Numbered from the stretch's first letter, positions 1-12,490 are shown. The stretch: DNA of 64,000 nucleotides from Humulus lupulus (GCF_963169125.1 NC_084793.1:232515360-232579359), one strand, 5' to 3'. A program made the numbers and translations. Notes: generated from the letters alone by a model not told the origin.

Positions 1-2824
1 ACCAAGAGAGTGAGTTCATCATAGAGTTTCGCCAGGGGCGAAGCCAGTATCTAGGAAACCTTATAGAATGGATCTAGGAGAGTTAAAGGAACTAAAGATT
101 TAGTTGCAGGAGTTATTGGATCTAGGATTCATCATACCTAATTTTTCACCTTTAGGTGCTCCAATGTTGTTCATAAAGAAGAAGGATGGATCCTTAAGGA
201 TGTGCATCGACTACAGGGAGCTGAATAAGTTAACCATTAAGAATAAGTATTCATTGCCCAGGATCGACGAATTATTTGACCAACTACGGGGGAAGACAAT
301 GTTCTCCAAGATTGACCTTTGGTCCGGCTACCACCAATTAAGGATTAAAGAGGAGGACATACCAAAGACCGCATTCCGTACAAGGTATGGACATTATGAA
401 TTCCTGGTCATGTCCTTTGTATTAACCAATGACCCAGCAGCCTTTATGGACTTGATGAATAGGGTCTTCAGGGATTATTTGGATAAGTTTGTGATTGTAT
501 TCATTGATGATATACTGGTGTACTCCCAGTCAGAGACAGAGCATATGCAGCATCTTCATTTGGCACTACAGCGGTTGAGAGAGCACATACTATATGCTAA
601 GTTCAACAAATGTGAGTTTTGGTGTTACCCCAAGTAACATTTCTGGGCCACATTGTAAGTAAGGAGGGGATCCTGGAGGACCCAAGAAAGATTGAGGTAG
701 TGAGAGATTGGCCCAAGCCGAGCAGTGTACTAGAGGTTAGGAGCTACTTGGGATTAGTTGGGTACTATCGGTGGTTTGTTGAGGGATTCTCTAGAATAGC
801 CACACCGTTGACTTAGCTGACGCATAAGAAGACCAAGTATGTCTGGAAAGATAGATATGAGAACAATTTCAAGGAGTTGAAGCGGCGACTGATCACCGCT
901 CTGGTATTGAGTCTTCCATCAGACAATGAGAAGTTTGTAGTCTATTGCAATGCTTAGAGGCAGGGTTTGGGTTGTGTATTGATGCAAGCTAGAAAGGTGA
1001 TAGCATACGCATCAAGGCAGCTGAAGGACTACGAGCAGAGGTATCCCACTCACGATCTGGAATTAGCAGCAGTGGTATTTGCACTAAAGGTTTGGAGGCA
1101 TCATCTGTACGGGGAGAAGTGCAAAATATACACCAAACATAAGAGTTTAAAGTATTTCTTTACCCAAAATGATCTAAATATGCGCCAAAGGTGTTGGCTG
1201 GAGTTGGTGAAGGACTACGACTGTGACATTTTGTGCCATCCAGCGAAGGCCAATGTGGTGGCCAACGCATTGAGTCAGAAAGGCCCAGGGCTATTATTCA
1301 GTTTGAGGCAGATATCAGAGAGGTTAGTTGAAGAGATGACCAAAGCAGGAATTGAATTGGTAGTTGGTCAGCTATCCAATATCACTCTTCAGCCCATGCT
1401 CCTTGAGAGGATCAAGGAAGCACAAAAAGAGGATCCACAGTTGAGGAACACAGGGAGGAGGTCTTAGCCGGAGTGGCTAAAGACTTTTCTATTTCAAAGG
1501 TGGGTTTACTGAGGTATAGAGGTCAGATTTGCATTCCAATGGATTCTGGTATTAGGCGAGAGATTCTAGATGAGTCTCATACCACTCCCTACTCCTTACA
1601 TCCGGGTACGATAAAGATCTACCAAGATTTGAGAACTTTGTATTGGTGGCAAGGGATGAAGAGGGACGTAGTAGATTATGTGGCCAAGTGTTTGACCTGT
1701 CAGCAGGTGAAGGTTGAGCATCAAAGGTCGGCAGAGTTGCTACAGCCTTTAGGGATTCCAAAGTGGAAATGGGAGGATATCACTATGTATCTCGTGGTTG
1801 GATTACCGAAGACAGTAGAACAATATGATTCTGTGTGGGTGATTATGGATAGGTACACCAAAACAGCCCACATTTTTCCTATTAAGACAACTCATACTTT
1901 GGAGTAGTATGTTGAGTTGTATGTGAAGGAAATTGTGCGACTTAATGGGGCTTCAAGGTCGATAGTATCTGACAGGGACCCCACCTTCACCTCTAAGTCT
2001 TGGGAAAGCATGAGAAGGCTATGGGCACACAGTTACGGTTTAGTACTGCCTATCATCCTTAGATGGATGAACAATCTGAGAGGACGATTCAAACATTGGA
2101 GGATATGTTACGGGCCTGTGTGCTAGATTTTGGGGGATCTTGGAGTAAGTATCTACCTTTGATTGAGTTTTCATATAATAACAGCTATCAGGCGACTATT
2201 GAAGTGGCTTCGTATGAAATGTTATATAGGAGGAAGTGCATATCGCCCATCCATTGGGATGAGAAAGGTGAAAGGAAGTGGTTAGGTCCTGAGGCTGTTC
2301 AGAGGTCCAACGAGGAAATTGAAAAGATTAGAGCCCGGATGCTTACCTCCCAGAGCCGATAGAAGAGTTATTCAAACGTGAGACGCATGAGTGTAGAGTT
2401 TCAAGTCGGTGACCATGTATTTCTCAGAGTTTCTCCCTTGAGAGGGGTGAAGCGATTTGGAGTAAGAGGCAAGTTAAGCCCTATGTTTTTTGGCCCCTTT
2501 AAGATTCTAGAGAGAGTTGGAGAGGTAGCGTACATATTGGCTATGCCTCCAGCCTTATCAGGGGTTCACAATGTATTTCACGTATCCATGCTTCGGAAGT
2601 ACGTATCAGATTCTACGCATGTGCTGAGTTATGAAAACCTGGAGCTGGATCAAGATTTGTCTTATGAGGAGAAGTCGTTTCAGATTCTAGACAAAAAAGA
2701 TAAAGTCTTGCAGAACAAGACCATTGCCTTAGTAAAAGTGTTGTGGAGGAACAGCAAAGTGGAAGAGGCAACTTGGGAGCTTGAGACGGTTATGAGGGAC
2801 CAATATCCCGAGTTATTCAGGTAA
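1..2824 (+). pseudogene. Element D: decayed Ty3/gypsy (Tekay chromovirus) pol, RT-RNase H-integrase-chromodomain
   Basis: This is the downstream part of a chromovirus polyprotein that copies element RNA into DNA and integrates it; the window opens inside it. Reverse transcriptase runs from about 60 to 800, with the block [17 protein letters not shown] near 180-230 and the catalytic IDDILVY near 505-525. RNase H lies at about 940-1290, the integrase HHCC zinc finger at about 1600-1720 and the integrase core at about 1780-2110 (SDRDPTF near 1970). A chromodomain-like C-terminus (2680-2824) ends at TAA 2822-2824. The frame is broken by stops (for example at 814, 1465, 1905 and 2360) and by frame changes near 630, 1467 and 2070, so it is not functional. 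The Tekay assignment rests on the chromodomain and close similarity to element N. Gag and protease lie outside the window. Confidence 0.9.
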
Positions 2825-2843
2825 ATTTCGGGGATGAAATTTA

Positions 2844-2860
2844 TGTAAGGAGGGGATAGT
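2844..2860 (+). other. Element D polypurine tract
   Basis: A purine-rich run (AAGGAGGGGATAG) ends directly before the LTR. The upstream block TTTCGGGGATGAAATT is shared with element N at the same place, which supports its role as the plus-strand DNA primer site. Confidence 0.8.
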
Positions 2861-4927
2861 TGTAACATCCCAAATTTGCTAATAAGGCTTAGTTCCTTGA
2901 TTAGCATGCTGAGAGGGCAATAATTGATTTAATTATGTTACTACGTGGATTAAATGATTATGTGATTAGAAATGCATGTTTAGGTGAATTAAGTATCAAT
3001 GTGGGCCCATTTTGGTTAATAGGGGCATATTTATAATAAGTATCCCTCGGGGTGAGCCTAGGGATATTTTGGGAATGTAGTACGTATTTGGGATTACCAA
3101 ATAACAGGTAGTAATTTAGCGATTATTTGGGTATATCGAGATTAAATGGGGATTTATAGGACTATTCGAGGATTAGTGAGAATGTGGCAAATGACGATTT
3201 TGCCCTTGGTGGTGTTAGAAGGGTTAAAGATTAGGTTAGGGGCATTTTGGGTATCCTACAGCTGAGGATAGACTTGGTTTTACCTTAGACACTAGAACTG
3301 ACCAGATATCAGAAGAACACCCTCAACTCAGCTCTACGTCTTTCTCTCTCTCGCTCGCTCTCTCGTGAACCTCTCTCTCTCTCTCTCTAAAGGTTTTGAG
3401 GTTTTGGTGAAATTCTTGAGGTTTTGGCTGAGAATTGAAGCTAGGGACTTGGGAAAACAAGCTAAAAGTAATTAGGTTTAGCTCAGACCAAAATCATCAG
3501 TAAAGGTATGGATTTAGTCTAATTGTTATGTTGAATTTTACTGTTGTGATTCAAGCTTTGTTAGGTTCAAAACCTTAAGTCTGATTTAGGTTATTGGTGG
3601 GGATAAAGGTTAGTCTTTGGGATGTTTAGACCAGTTAAGTTGCTTGGATATGAATTGTAAACTGATTTATGTGTCTAAGCTTTGATTTGGATGGATTTTG
3701 AAAAGTTCAACTTGTCAAAATGCAAGAGGATTTCTAGGTTTTGGGCTCAAGTCACGGCCTTGTTCTTTAGGCGTCGCGGCCTGTGTGTGCGAAGAGGCCT
3801 GGGAAGCCTCTGATTTTTCCCAGGCACAACGGCGCAGGTAGGGCGCGTCGTGGCCCTTGTTCCCTAGATAAGAGTGATGAAGTTCTTTGACTTGCAGCGA
3901 GCAGCGGCTCAAATTAGGGAAAATAACAAAAATAGGGTTTTAAGCTCGAGAACCCAATTCTTAAGGCTCGGGAAGGATTCTACAACCCGGATTTGTAGAA
4001 TTCGAGGTCCCGAAGGCTAGTATTTTAATATGAAGTTTTTAATTAGTTAGGGCTTGATGGATGTCTATTTATTTATGCGTTGTGACTAGGTTTTTACGTC
4101 AAGGCTTGGGTTTAAGGGATCGTGCTCTGGTTCGCATTAATCAATCAGCTCGGGATAGAGGTAAGAAAATTGTTTGTGCCCGTAGAGCAGGGCATGGCCC
4201 GATTATCGGTGTTCAATGCTTTATGTGATTTTTTATGAGTTGTTGTGCAATGTTTGTATGATTATGAATGAACGGCCGACAACGACAAAGGTCGGGAACA
4301 GTGATGGCCGAGAATGGCGAAGGTCAGGAAAGATGGAGGCATTATGAATGCAGGCCGCTAGGACGAGACCCTCTAAGGGTGTTTTGCTCACCCGCTTGGT
4401 GAAGACCGTGGACCCAGTGCCTGGTAAAGCACCTGGGGCATAGGCCACTATATGTTTAATCGATTATTTGTTTAAGCTTTTTATTGCTAGATTGAATTGT
4501 GATATGCTTTGTGTTGAGTTTTCTTGCTAAGCCTTGGCTCATGGGTGCTCTATGGTGTAGGTAAGGGCAAGGGAAAGGTCGATCAACCATGAGTTAGAGA
4601 GCGTGGTGCGACGTCTACATGTTCTGCCTACTTGGCTTCCACGACCGAGGTTGTTTTGAGGAATTTTCTATAAATGGATGGCTTTGTCGCTTAGGTCGAT
4701 GGTATAGTAACTTTTGAATTGTAATATATTTTTGAAACAGTATTTTTGGGATCCCAATGTATAACTTTTATGAATTTAAATGAATGTCTAAACATTTATA
4801 ACTAACGTTCGTCAAACGAGTCTTTATTTCGATTTAATAACACTTTTCAACCTAAAAACTTGATTAGCGAGCTAATGGCACATTTATAAATCGCATGGTA
4901 ACGACTCTAAGGTATTAGGGCATTACA
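2861..4927 (+). repeat. 3' LTR of element D (2067 bp)
   Basis: The LTR begins TGTAACATCC just after the polypurine tract and ends GGGCATTACA, giving TG...CA termini. After 4927 the sequence returns to minus-strand copia coding sequence, so the boundary is firm. The flanking pentamer is AACAT; its partner is outside the window. The LTR contains a CT-rich stretch (about 3340-3390) and a G-rich repeat patch (about 4260-4340). Small ORFs inside it (for example 3715-3912 and 4233-4448 minus) resemble nothing I know. A related LTR lies inverted at 63072-64000. Confidence 0.85.
3340..3390 (+). repeat. CT-rich microsatellite inside the D LTR
   Basis: Runs of CT and CTCG repeats are followed by an AAGGTTTTGAGG leader-like stretch. 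Pyrimidine-rich patches are common near plant transcription starts, so this may mark the LTR start site; that is inference. Confidence 0.5.
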
Positions 4928-6410
4928 AACATTGTCATCAGATATTGCAAATAGTGCTTCTTTGAATCTAGTGTAACGAATAGGTTGCCTTACAACTTTC
5001 CCACTACGACGGACTACTATAGTATCTTGGTTTAATTTGTGGTATGTTATGTTCCAACTTGTAAATTCGGTTGTGGTGTGATTTTATCACCAAGTAACTC
5101 CTCGAGTACAACCTTACTTCAAGGTTTGAAATCCCTCATATAGTCTTCTTCCAGAAAAGTAGCATTTGTCGATACAAATATTTTCTTTTCTGTCAGACTA
5201 TAGAAGTAACCTCCTCTAGTTCCTCTGGGGTATCACTTCAGATCTAGGTTCCAACTTCCTGGTCTTAGCTTTTAGCATATGTGTTGTACATCCCCACATA
5301 TGCACATGCCTCGGACTAGGTTTGCGACCTGTCCATAAATCTGAGGGTGTATTAGCTACATAATTAAATGGAATTAGGTTTAAGATGTATGAATTTGTTT
5401 GTAAAGCATATCCCCAAAAGGATAAGGGCAACGATGAGTAACTGAACATTGATCTCATCATGTCCAGCAAAGTCCTATTCCTCCTTTCTGCAACACCCTT
5501 TTGTTGAGGAGTACCTGGTGCTGTGAACTGTGAAAAATTCCATGCTCTATCAAGAAATCTTCAAATTCCTTGTCAGGGTACTCCCCACCTCGGTATGATC
5601 CTAGCATTTTAAGGGTTTTGCCTAACTGGTTTTCAGCTTCGTTTTGGAATTGTTTAAACTTTTCAAAGGTTTGTGATTTCCTTTGCACCAGTTATACGTA
5701 ACCTTATCTTGAGTAGTCATCAATGAAAATGACATAATACTCATAACCACCTCGAGTTTGTACATTTATTGGACCACAAATGTCTATGTGAATTAACTCG
5801 AGAGGTTCTTTGGCTCTAATGCCTTTAGAGGAGAAAGGTATTTTGGTCATTTTTCCTTCTAAACAAGATTTACAAACCGGTAGAGTTCCGACCTTTAACT
5901 CACGTAGAGGCCCTTCCTTAACTAGTCTTTGAATCTTATCTAGGTTAATATGACCTAGTCTTAGGTTCCAAAGATATGTATTGTCTTGAGGTACTCTTTG
6001 TCGTTTCGGTTTTGGTTGTTCAGATTAGAATATTTCAGTATTGAGTAGTGAAGACATTTAAGATCTTATTGCATATAGACCTTCCTCTAGATTTCTGTCA
6101 CAAACATGAGAACCATTTCTTGAAAAAATACTGCAATTATTATTAAACGAAATAGAATAGAATTGTTCTAAACATTTTGAAACAAAAATTAAATTCATTT
6201 CAAAATCAGGATTAAAATAAATGTCTTTTAAAGATAAAAATTAATTTTCAGTAAAATAAATTTTTTCTCCCACTACTTTGGCTGAAACAAAAGCCCCTGT
6301 CCCCACTCTAAGTGTGAACTCCCCTTCTTAGAGACTCCAAGAGCTAAGCATTTGCAAATCAAATCAAATATGATTAGTGGCTCCTAAATCAACTATTCAT
6401 GTATAACAAT
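4928..6410 (-). pseudogene. Outer Ty1/copia element: integrase, pre-integrase and protease fragment
   Basis: Read on the minus strand, the order is protease, GAG-pre-integrase, integrase, then the linker before RT, as in copia. The protease active-site region (about 6370-6405) reads VDLGATNH, where the family has DSGATNH. The pre-integrase and integrase zinc region lies near 5830-5960, the integrase core at about 5460-5780, and a typical integrase C-terminal stretch (SFWGYALQT, WTGRKP) at 5290-5420. The reading stops just before RT at 4928, where element D is inserted. Stops and frame changes show decay. This is the oldest layer of the nest; gag lies to the right at 10189-10541, past the L1 insertion. 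Confidence 0.85.
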
Positions 6411-6415
6411 GATTA

Positions 6416-6736
6416 GTGGCTCCTAAAGGTATTGGACATTTAAGCAATGTGTGTAGAAAAAGTAAAGTGGTAGAACAGCTTAAGAAGGTTTGGCAACCTA
6501 AGTCTCAGCTTGATGCAAACAAGGAGAGCAATAGATCAAAGGCAGTAGAAGAACTGGGATTTCAAGAATCTAAAGGGAAGAAAGTTCAGATGCCTAAAGT
6601 GCCTAAGGTGTTAACTAGTAACTCTTTTGATGTGCTAGAAACAGTGACTGTTTCTGAGTTTCAGGTGGGGGAAGTTCTTTGTGAAATGCAGTCCATTATT
6701 GATGGAGGGGGAGATCCTCCACCAATAAATGGATAG
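6416..6736 (+). pseudogene. L1 ORF1 C-terminal fragment (nucleic-acid-binding, zinc knuckle remnant)
   Basis: ORF1 of plant L1 elements encodes an RNA-binding chaperone that ends in a CCHC knuckle. Here only the end of that motif remains (GIGHLSNVCRK), followed by about 90 residues of basic, low-complexity tail. The ATG at 6416 comes from the copia junction duplication, so it is not the native start. The frame ends at TAG 6734-6736 and overlaps the ORF2 start (ATG 6729) by 8 nt, the compact ORF1/ORF2 arrangement expected of L1. Confidence 0.75.
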
Positions 6737-9700
6737 AATGCTCTTTTGGAATGTTAGGGGCCTCAATAAATCCACAAAGCAAAAAGAAGTCATGAAAATG
6801 ATTTCTTACCATAGGATTGGTTTTGTTGGGTTCCTAGAAACTAAGGTTAAGGCTGCCAATATGGGAACCTTATACCTAAATATGTTCTCAGGGTGGTGCT
6901 TCACTTCTAATAATTATCATCATCCTAATGGGCGGATTATTATAGCTTAGAATTTGAATAGCTTTGAGATTGATATCAAAGGGGGTACGAGTCAATTTAT
7001 TCACTGTTGGATAAGGCCTAAACAAGGGAGTCAGTTTGATGTCACTGTTGTTTATGCTATGAATGACAGTAATGACTGAAAGCAGCTTTGGAAGGAAATT
7101 GGTCTTATTGCTCAAGGTACAAAGATTCTGTGGATTATTGGAGGAGATTTTAACGTTGTTTTGTCTACTGATGAAAGGCTGAATTATCGTGGTAATGGAG
7201 CAGAAATGGTGCCGTTTCAAACCTGTGTTGCGGATTGTGGTTTGGAGGATGTTAAATACAATGGATCTTACTTTACTTGGAATAATAAACAAGAGGGAAA
7301 AGCTCGAGTGTGTGCAAAGTTAGACCAGGTTTTAGCTAATACTGACTGGTTGGATAAATTTCCAACGGCTGAAGTGAGCTACCTTTCAGAGGGAATTTTT
7401 GATCACTCTCCAGGGCTGCTGTCCATATACCCGAATGCTCAAGACAAACATAAACCATTCAGATATTTTAATTACTGGAGTTCCTTGGCTGAGTTTACTG
7501 ATATAGTTTGAAAAGGGTGGAGTGAGATAGTAGAAGGCTCTCCTATGTACAGATTAATCAAAAAACTCAAAATGCTAAAACAGGGATTAAGGAGGTTACA
7601 CCAGCAAGGGAAAGGAGACCTTGGTATCCAAGACTCAGCAGCGTTTAAAAAACTAATTGAACTTCAGGAGTCTTTGAGGGAACAACCTCAGAATGGGGAC
7701 CTTATTTCTCAGGAAATTCAGGTTAGGATGCATTACACCCAGATTCACAAGCAATATCTTCTGTTATTAAGGCAGAAAGCAAAAGCAAATTGGATTGCTC
7801 TAGGTGATGACAATACCAAATTATTTCATGATAGTATGAAGCAGAGGAGAATGCAAAATACTATCTACTCTGTCAGAAACAGAGATGGGGAATGGGTTAA
7901 TGCGTATCATGAGGTAACTCGAGCTTTTTTGGAGTTCTATGATCATTTACTCGGATTCAAAATGGGTGCAAGAACCAGGGTTCATAACAGTATAGTAAAA
8001 GAGGGTCCGCTGGTTAGTAAGTCTCAAGCTGATGGATTATTGCAGGATTATTCTCCTGGTGAAGTTAAAACAGCTCTTTTTTCTATACCAAATGACAAAG
8101 CTCCTGGACCAGATGGTTTCAGCAGTGGTTTTTTTAAAGAAACTTGGAACATCACAGGGGAAGAGTTCACAGCTGTTATTCTCTCTTTTCTCAACACAGG
8201 GAAGATTCTTAAGGAAATAAATGCCACATCCATTACTCTAATCCCTAAAAAGGCTTGCCTTGACTCAGTGAGTGATTATAGACCTATTGCTTGTTGCAAT
8301 GTGGTCTATAAAGTAGCAACCAAAATGGTATGTTCTCGCCTCCGAAATATCCTTCCTAGTATTATCTCTGACAACCAAAGTGGCTTTGTTCGAGGAAGAC
8401 AAATAGTCCATAATGTAATGATTTGCCAAGATTTAGTTCGGGGTTATGATAGGCGAAGGGCAAAATCAGCTTGTATGTTTAAAATAGATTTACAGAAAGC
8501 TTATGATACTTTGGATTGGGACTTTCTTCAAGAAATGATGCTGGCTCTTGGTTTCCCTACGAAGTTCGTGAATTTAATCATGGCTTGTGTGTGTACCCCG
8601 AGACTCTCCTTTATGATTAATGGATCGTTGCAAGGTTTCTTTCAACCTAAGAGAGGTCTTCGTCAAGGTAATCCAATATCTCCTTTGTTATTCGTCATTG
8701 GAATGGAGTATCTTTCGCGCATTTTGAAGAAAGTGGTAAATCTTCCTGGTTTTCAATATCATCCTAGATGTAAAAGTTTATAGCTTACACATTTATGTTT
8801 TGCGGATGATTTACTTCTGTTTTGCAAGGGAGATTATAAGTCAGCCAGCTTGCTTTTACAAGGTTTTAAGCTTTTCTCCAATTCTTCAGGGCTTCAGCCT
8901 AACAGGGAGAAATCGGCACTCTATGGGGCAGGTTTGGATAATCATACTCTCACTCGTATTGAGCTTCTTTCTGGTTACAGCAGAAGTTGCCTTCCTTTTA
9001 GATATCTTGGTTTGAAAATTTGTTCCAAAAGACTTTCTCCAGCTGATTGTGAATGTTTAGTTGACCGAATGACTAGTAGAATTAGAACTTGGAGTAGTAT
9101 GAATCTTTCCTATGCAGGACGTATGGTACTCATAAACTCAGTTCTTCTTTCTATTAATTCGTTTCGATCTCAAATTATTATCTTGCCTAAAAGTGTGGTT
9201 CAGAAAATTAACCAAATCTACCGGGCTTACCTCTGGAAAGGTAATGATAAGTATAATGGTTCCGGGAATGTTTCTTGGGCTGAGATCTGTCATCCAAAAA
9301 AAGAAGGTGGTTTGGGGTTTAAAGACACTGCTTTATGGAATCTTTGTGCAATGGGGAAACATGTGTGGGCTATATCTAATAAGAAAGACAATTTTTGGGT
9401 TAAATGGGTTAACTCAGTCTACATTAAAAAGGGTAGTTGGTGGACATATGAAGCCCCTGCTGATGCTAGCTGGTATTGGAAAAGAATAGTGCAGACAAAA
9501 GACAAGCTGAAACAGGTGTTTTCTGAAACTGATTTCCTTTCCTTTCATTACAATATTGCTGAGATGTATGCAAAATTGAGAAGGAATAACAGTGGGATGT
9601 GGCCTTATGCGATGATTTGGGACTCTTTTTTCACTCCAAAGCACAGAGTAATTTCTTGGATGGCTGTGAGAATGAGACTTCCAATAAGGGATAGACTCTT

Positions 9701-10070
9701 ACGTATGCCAGTAGTGGATAATAGTGTTTGAATGATATGTGATGAGGTTGAGGAATCTCACCCTCACTTATTCTTTTCTTGCTGTTACAGTAAGAAGATC
9801 ACTGAGGCAATTAATTGTTGGCTGGGTTGGAATCCAAGGACCCAGAACTTGAACAGTTTAGTTAAAAGGATCAAAAAGAGGAAAGGGTCTTAAGGTAGGA
9901 AGAAAGTTTATATGAGTGTTATTGCTGCTATGGTATATTTCATTTGGCAAAGCAGGAATAGAGTTTTATGGGATCAAAATCTCCCTACAGTCCAAGTAAT
10001 TGTGCATAATATCAAATATGCTGTTTGTAATAGAATCCAAGGCATGAACATAAAAAATTCAATAGAGTAG
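6729..10070 (+). pseudogene. L1 ORF2: endonuclease-reverse transcriptase, six in-frame stops
   Basis: ORF2 makes the nick and the cDNA during target-primed reverse transcription. The APE-type endonuclease spans about 6735-7500 (N-terminal FWNVRGLN, then GGDFNVV near 7140-7160 and FDHSP near 7397). Reverse transcriptase spans about 8070-8850: KAPGPDGF near 8095, DYRPIACCN near 8273, the QSGFVRGR block near 8376 and catalytic FADD near 8797-8808. A zf-RVT domain lies at about 9600-9800. The frame from 6729 to the terminal TAG at 10068 holds without any indel over 1114 codons, yet is cut by stops at 6948, 7077, 7509, 8781, 9729 and 9891. Most are explainable by C-to-T or G-to-A changes. No RNase H domain is recognised. 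Confidence 0.93.
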
Positions 10071-10172
10071 ATAAAGAGTGGGTGGAGTCATTATACAAAG
10101 ATTGTAATTAGATGGTTGTTTTGGTTTAAGTTGTAATTTGTTTTGGTGTTCAATATATTTGCCTCTGTTTTT

Positions 10173-10188
10173 CCAAAAAATAAAAAAT
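10173..10188 (+). other. L1 3' A-rich tail
   Basis: The run ccaaaaaataaaaaatta closes the L1; downstream sequence reverts to copia gag on the minus strand. It is short and interrupted, which fits an old insertion. Confidence 0.6.
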
Positions 10189-10541
10189 TATTTTCCACTA
10201 AACAAGCCTCAATGTCCAGCAAATTTACCTTCCTTTTTGTTCTTTAACTCCTTGAGGTTCCTTTAACAGTTCCTCTTACAATACCCATTTGTATGATAGT
10301 GAGAACAATTACCATTGTAGTTGTAGTGGAAAACTTCTTTGCCCTTGCCTTTGTTAATGTTAGGCGTTTGAGTTGTGTGCTCAGTCATTGGCAATAGATT
10401 CTTATTACTTTTCTTCCTTTTAATATTAGCAGTTAATTTTTCATTAGCAAGAATGGACATATGAGAGTTTTCTCCAGTCATAGTATTATTGTAATTAAAC
10501 AAAAGAAAATTAATAAATACAACTATACACTCATACACCAT
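10189..10541 (-). pseudogene. Outer copia gag C-terminal fragment with zinc knuckle
   Basis: Minus-strand reading gives a basic linker (KGKGKEVFHYN) followed by a degenerate CCHC nucleocapsid knuckle, CSHYHTNGYCKRNC (about 10263-10305), and then a lysine-rich stretch up to the L1 insertion. In copia elements this domain packages the RNA. The usual first Cys is replaced (YNYNGNC) and the His is Tyr, so it is mutated. The N-terminal part of gag is not recognisable to the right, where the sequence looks non-coding. Confidence 0.7.
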
Positions 10542-11479
10542 AAATCATAGTATTCATACAATGAAATAAAAAAATAAACATGATGCATGCTTACAAAAAC
10601 CTATTCATATTAGTACAACGATGAGATAACCAACACAAGTAAGCGTCGTCGATATGATAGGTCAAATACTTGCTAGATAAAATGGGACGCTCTCAATTGT
10701 TATTATATCAAAATATCTAATATATTTATAATTAACAATTACCATATTTTGGTAAAAAAAAAATATCAAGTTAGGCTAGATATATTTTTCGTGAGTGTAA
10801 CCTACTATTTCAGGTTTCTTGACTTAACCCATGAGTGTTGTCAATAGGATAAGTCAAACATTGAATACATCTTAAAACCCTATCGCAAAGAGGTCTACCT
10901 ATTAAAATCCTAGCCAAAACACCTTCTGATAGGGAGGACGGAAGCAAAATCGTCTCGAGGCCATGACTAGAACCAACGTTTTTCAACCAATAGTAGAAAC
11001 AATAGGCTACTTACAGTGCCTTTTAACCTTCTCCCACTCACTATTTTAGAAATAAAAGGTTTTCTATTTAAATATCTCATATTTTAATTATTAAGTGATC
11101 ATTACCAAAGTTTAACTATTTAATCTAAATCACTTATGTAAATCCAAATTTTAACACTTAAAATTCTAAGATTATCAAATTTAGAATAATTACTAGCAAT
11201 TACTAATTAATTCTAAAATATGTTTTACCTTGGTATTAAACTAATTAATAACCCTAAAACATATTAAGGTAATCTAGACATGCTAGTAACGTGAAATTAC
11301 CACTATTTAAATGTAATTCACATTATTTGTGTCCATTTATGGTAGAAAAAGAACTATACTACTTTTCTATCCAGGGGACAAGTTAATTATAAAAATTAAC
11401 ATTCATACATAGCATGCCATTTAAATGATGCAACGAGTGGGCGGTTCTTATTCTATATGGCATGTGAAGTAATCATATC
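10542..11479 (-). other. AT-rich leader or LTR part of the outer copia element
   Basis: No gene is seen. The sequence is AT-rich, has no long open frame and is continuous across element A with 41428-42633. It most likely represents the copia 5' leader and/or LTR. The primer binding site was not located. Confidence 0.4.
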
Positions 11480-11484
11480 AACAT
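11480..11484. repeat. Target-site duplication of element A (left), AACAT
   Basis: It is identical to 41423-41427 at the other end of the element. Confidence 0.9.
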
Positions 11485-12207
11485 TATTGACACGGTTTTT
11501 TGCCAACAGTGTATTAAGAAATAATAAAGGCAGATTAGTGCTTGATGGTAAACCGTAATGAAAAATAACCATAATTCACTCAAGAACACAGAACTTTTAC
11601 GTGGTTCAGTGGTTAAAATCCATCTAGTATACGAGTCAATATTATTGTTGTTTGTCTCTCTATTTTGGTAGAGTTTTGGTATTACAGAATAATCATCCTC
11701 CCTTCCTGTCCGATATTCCCAGTATTTATAGGGGAATTCCATGGATAGGTATGGGTAATCGCGTGAGTTAATCACGCATTTACATAATGTCTATATTCAG
11801 TACAAATAATTCCCATTTATATTGGGATATGATTTGATCACAAAGTAAATATGTCCTGCTATCTTGGATAATAAATATGACAGCTTGGCCACGAACAAGC
11901 ATATAAAAATATTCCGAATCTTTGGTGATTATTTAGTGTGCGTTATATCTTAATCACCCCGAGTTGCGTATCTTCCACGAGCTGTGTTCTGACAGTTATC
12001 TGACCCCGAGCTAGTGGTTTGATGACTTATCTTATTTGTAGTTCGTGGTAAAGTCAGGACGCCCAATACCATGTCTGACCATTACGAACCTCGAGTTGTC
12101 CGTATAGATAATAATCAGATATTCTACTTGATTACTTTTCCACATATTTATCTGCCAGCTGTACCCGAGCTGAGTGAATAAACTCGTGCTAAGATTAGGG
12201 TACAACA
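11485..12207 (-). repeat. 3' LTR of element A (723 bp)
   Basis: It pairs with 40699-41422. The plus-strand start TATTGACACGG is a mutated form of TGTTGACGCGG seen in the other copies; it ends GGGTACAACA. A TATA motif (reverse of tatttata near 11724) matches that in the 5' LTR. Confidence 0.92.
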
Positions 12208-12226
12208 TTTTCCCCCCAAGCTCCTG
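12208..12226 (-). other. Element A terminal polypurine tract
   Basis: On the minus strand, GAGCTTGGGGGGAAAA directly precedes the 3' LTR. The same G6 core precedes the 3' LTRs of B and C. Confidence 0.8.
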
Positions 12227-12482
12227 CTCGTGTATGATGTCGCCATTTTCTAACCTACACAGTAGGGGCTTTTAAACTTCTATTACATAAAACCATAAAA
12301 CCATGCATGCCTACTACTCGAGTATTAGACACGTGGTCTACTGCGATTTGCGTTTGTTTGGGTTTCGAGGACTGCAATAATTGTCTTGTCAACTTTTTTC
12401 TGCTATGTGGTATGTTTAACCCTAGTCCTTGGATCTTGAATTAACCCCATCGAACGGTCTAGATCGATTTCCATGGTTTACG

Positions 12483-12490
12483 TATAAATA
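12483..12490 (+). promoter_or_regulatory. TATA box of the element A antisense gene
   Basis: TATAAATA in the context ACGTATAAATAGGG lies 766 bp upstream of the ATG. B (30676) and C (49971) have a TATA box at the same relative place, followed by a similar leader and a conserved 5'-UTR intron. Confidence 0.7.

Larger units (their letters stand above)
6411..10188 (+). mobile_element. L1-type LINE, 5'-truncated, inserted in the copia element
   Basis: The insertion lies between copia protease (left) and copia gag zinc knuckle (right). It starts inside ORF1 near the zinc knuckle, carries a near complete ORF2 and ends in a short A-rich tail. No clear target-site duplication was found. The 5' junction is odd: 19 bp of copia sequence (atgattagtggctcctaaa) appear at about 6370-6388 and again at about 6411-6429, just before the L1 sequence. 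Confidence 0.9.
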
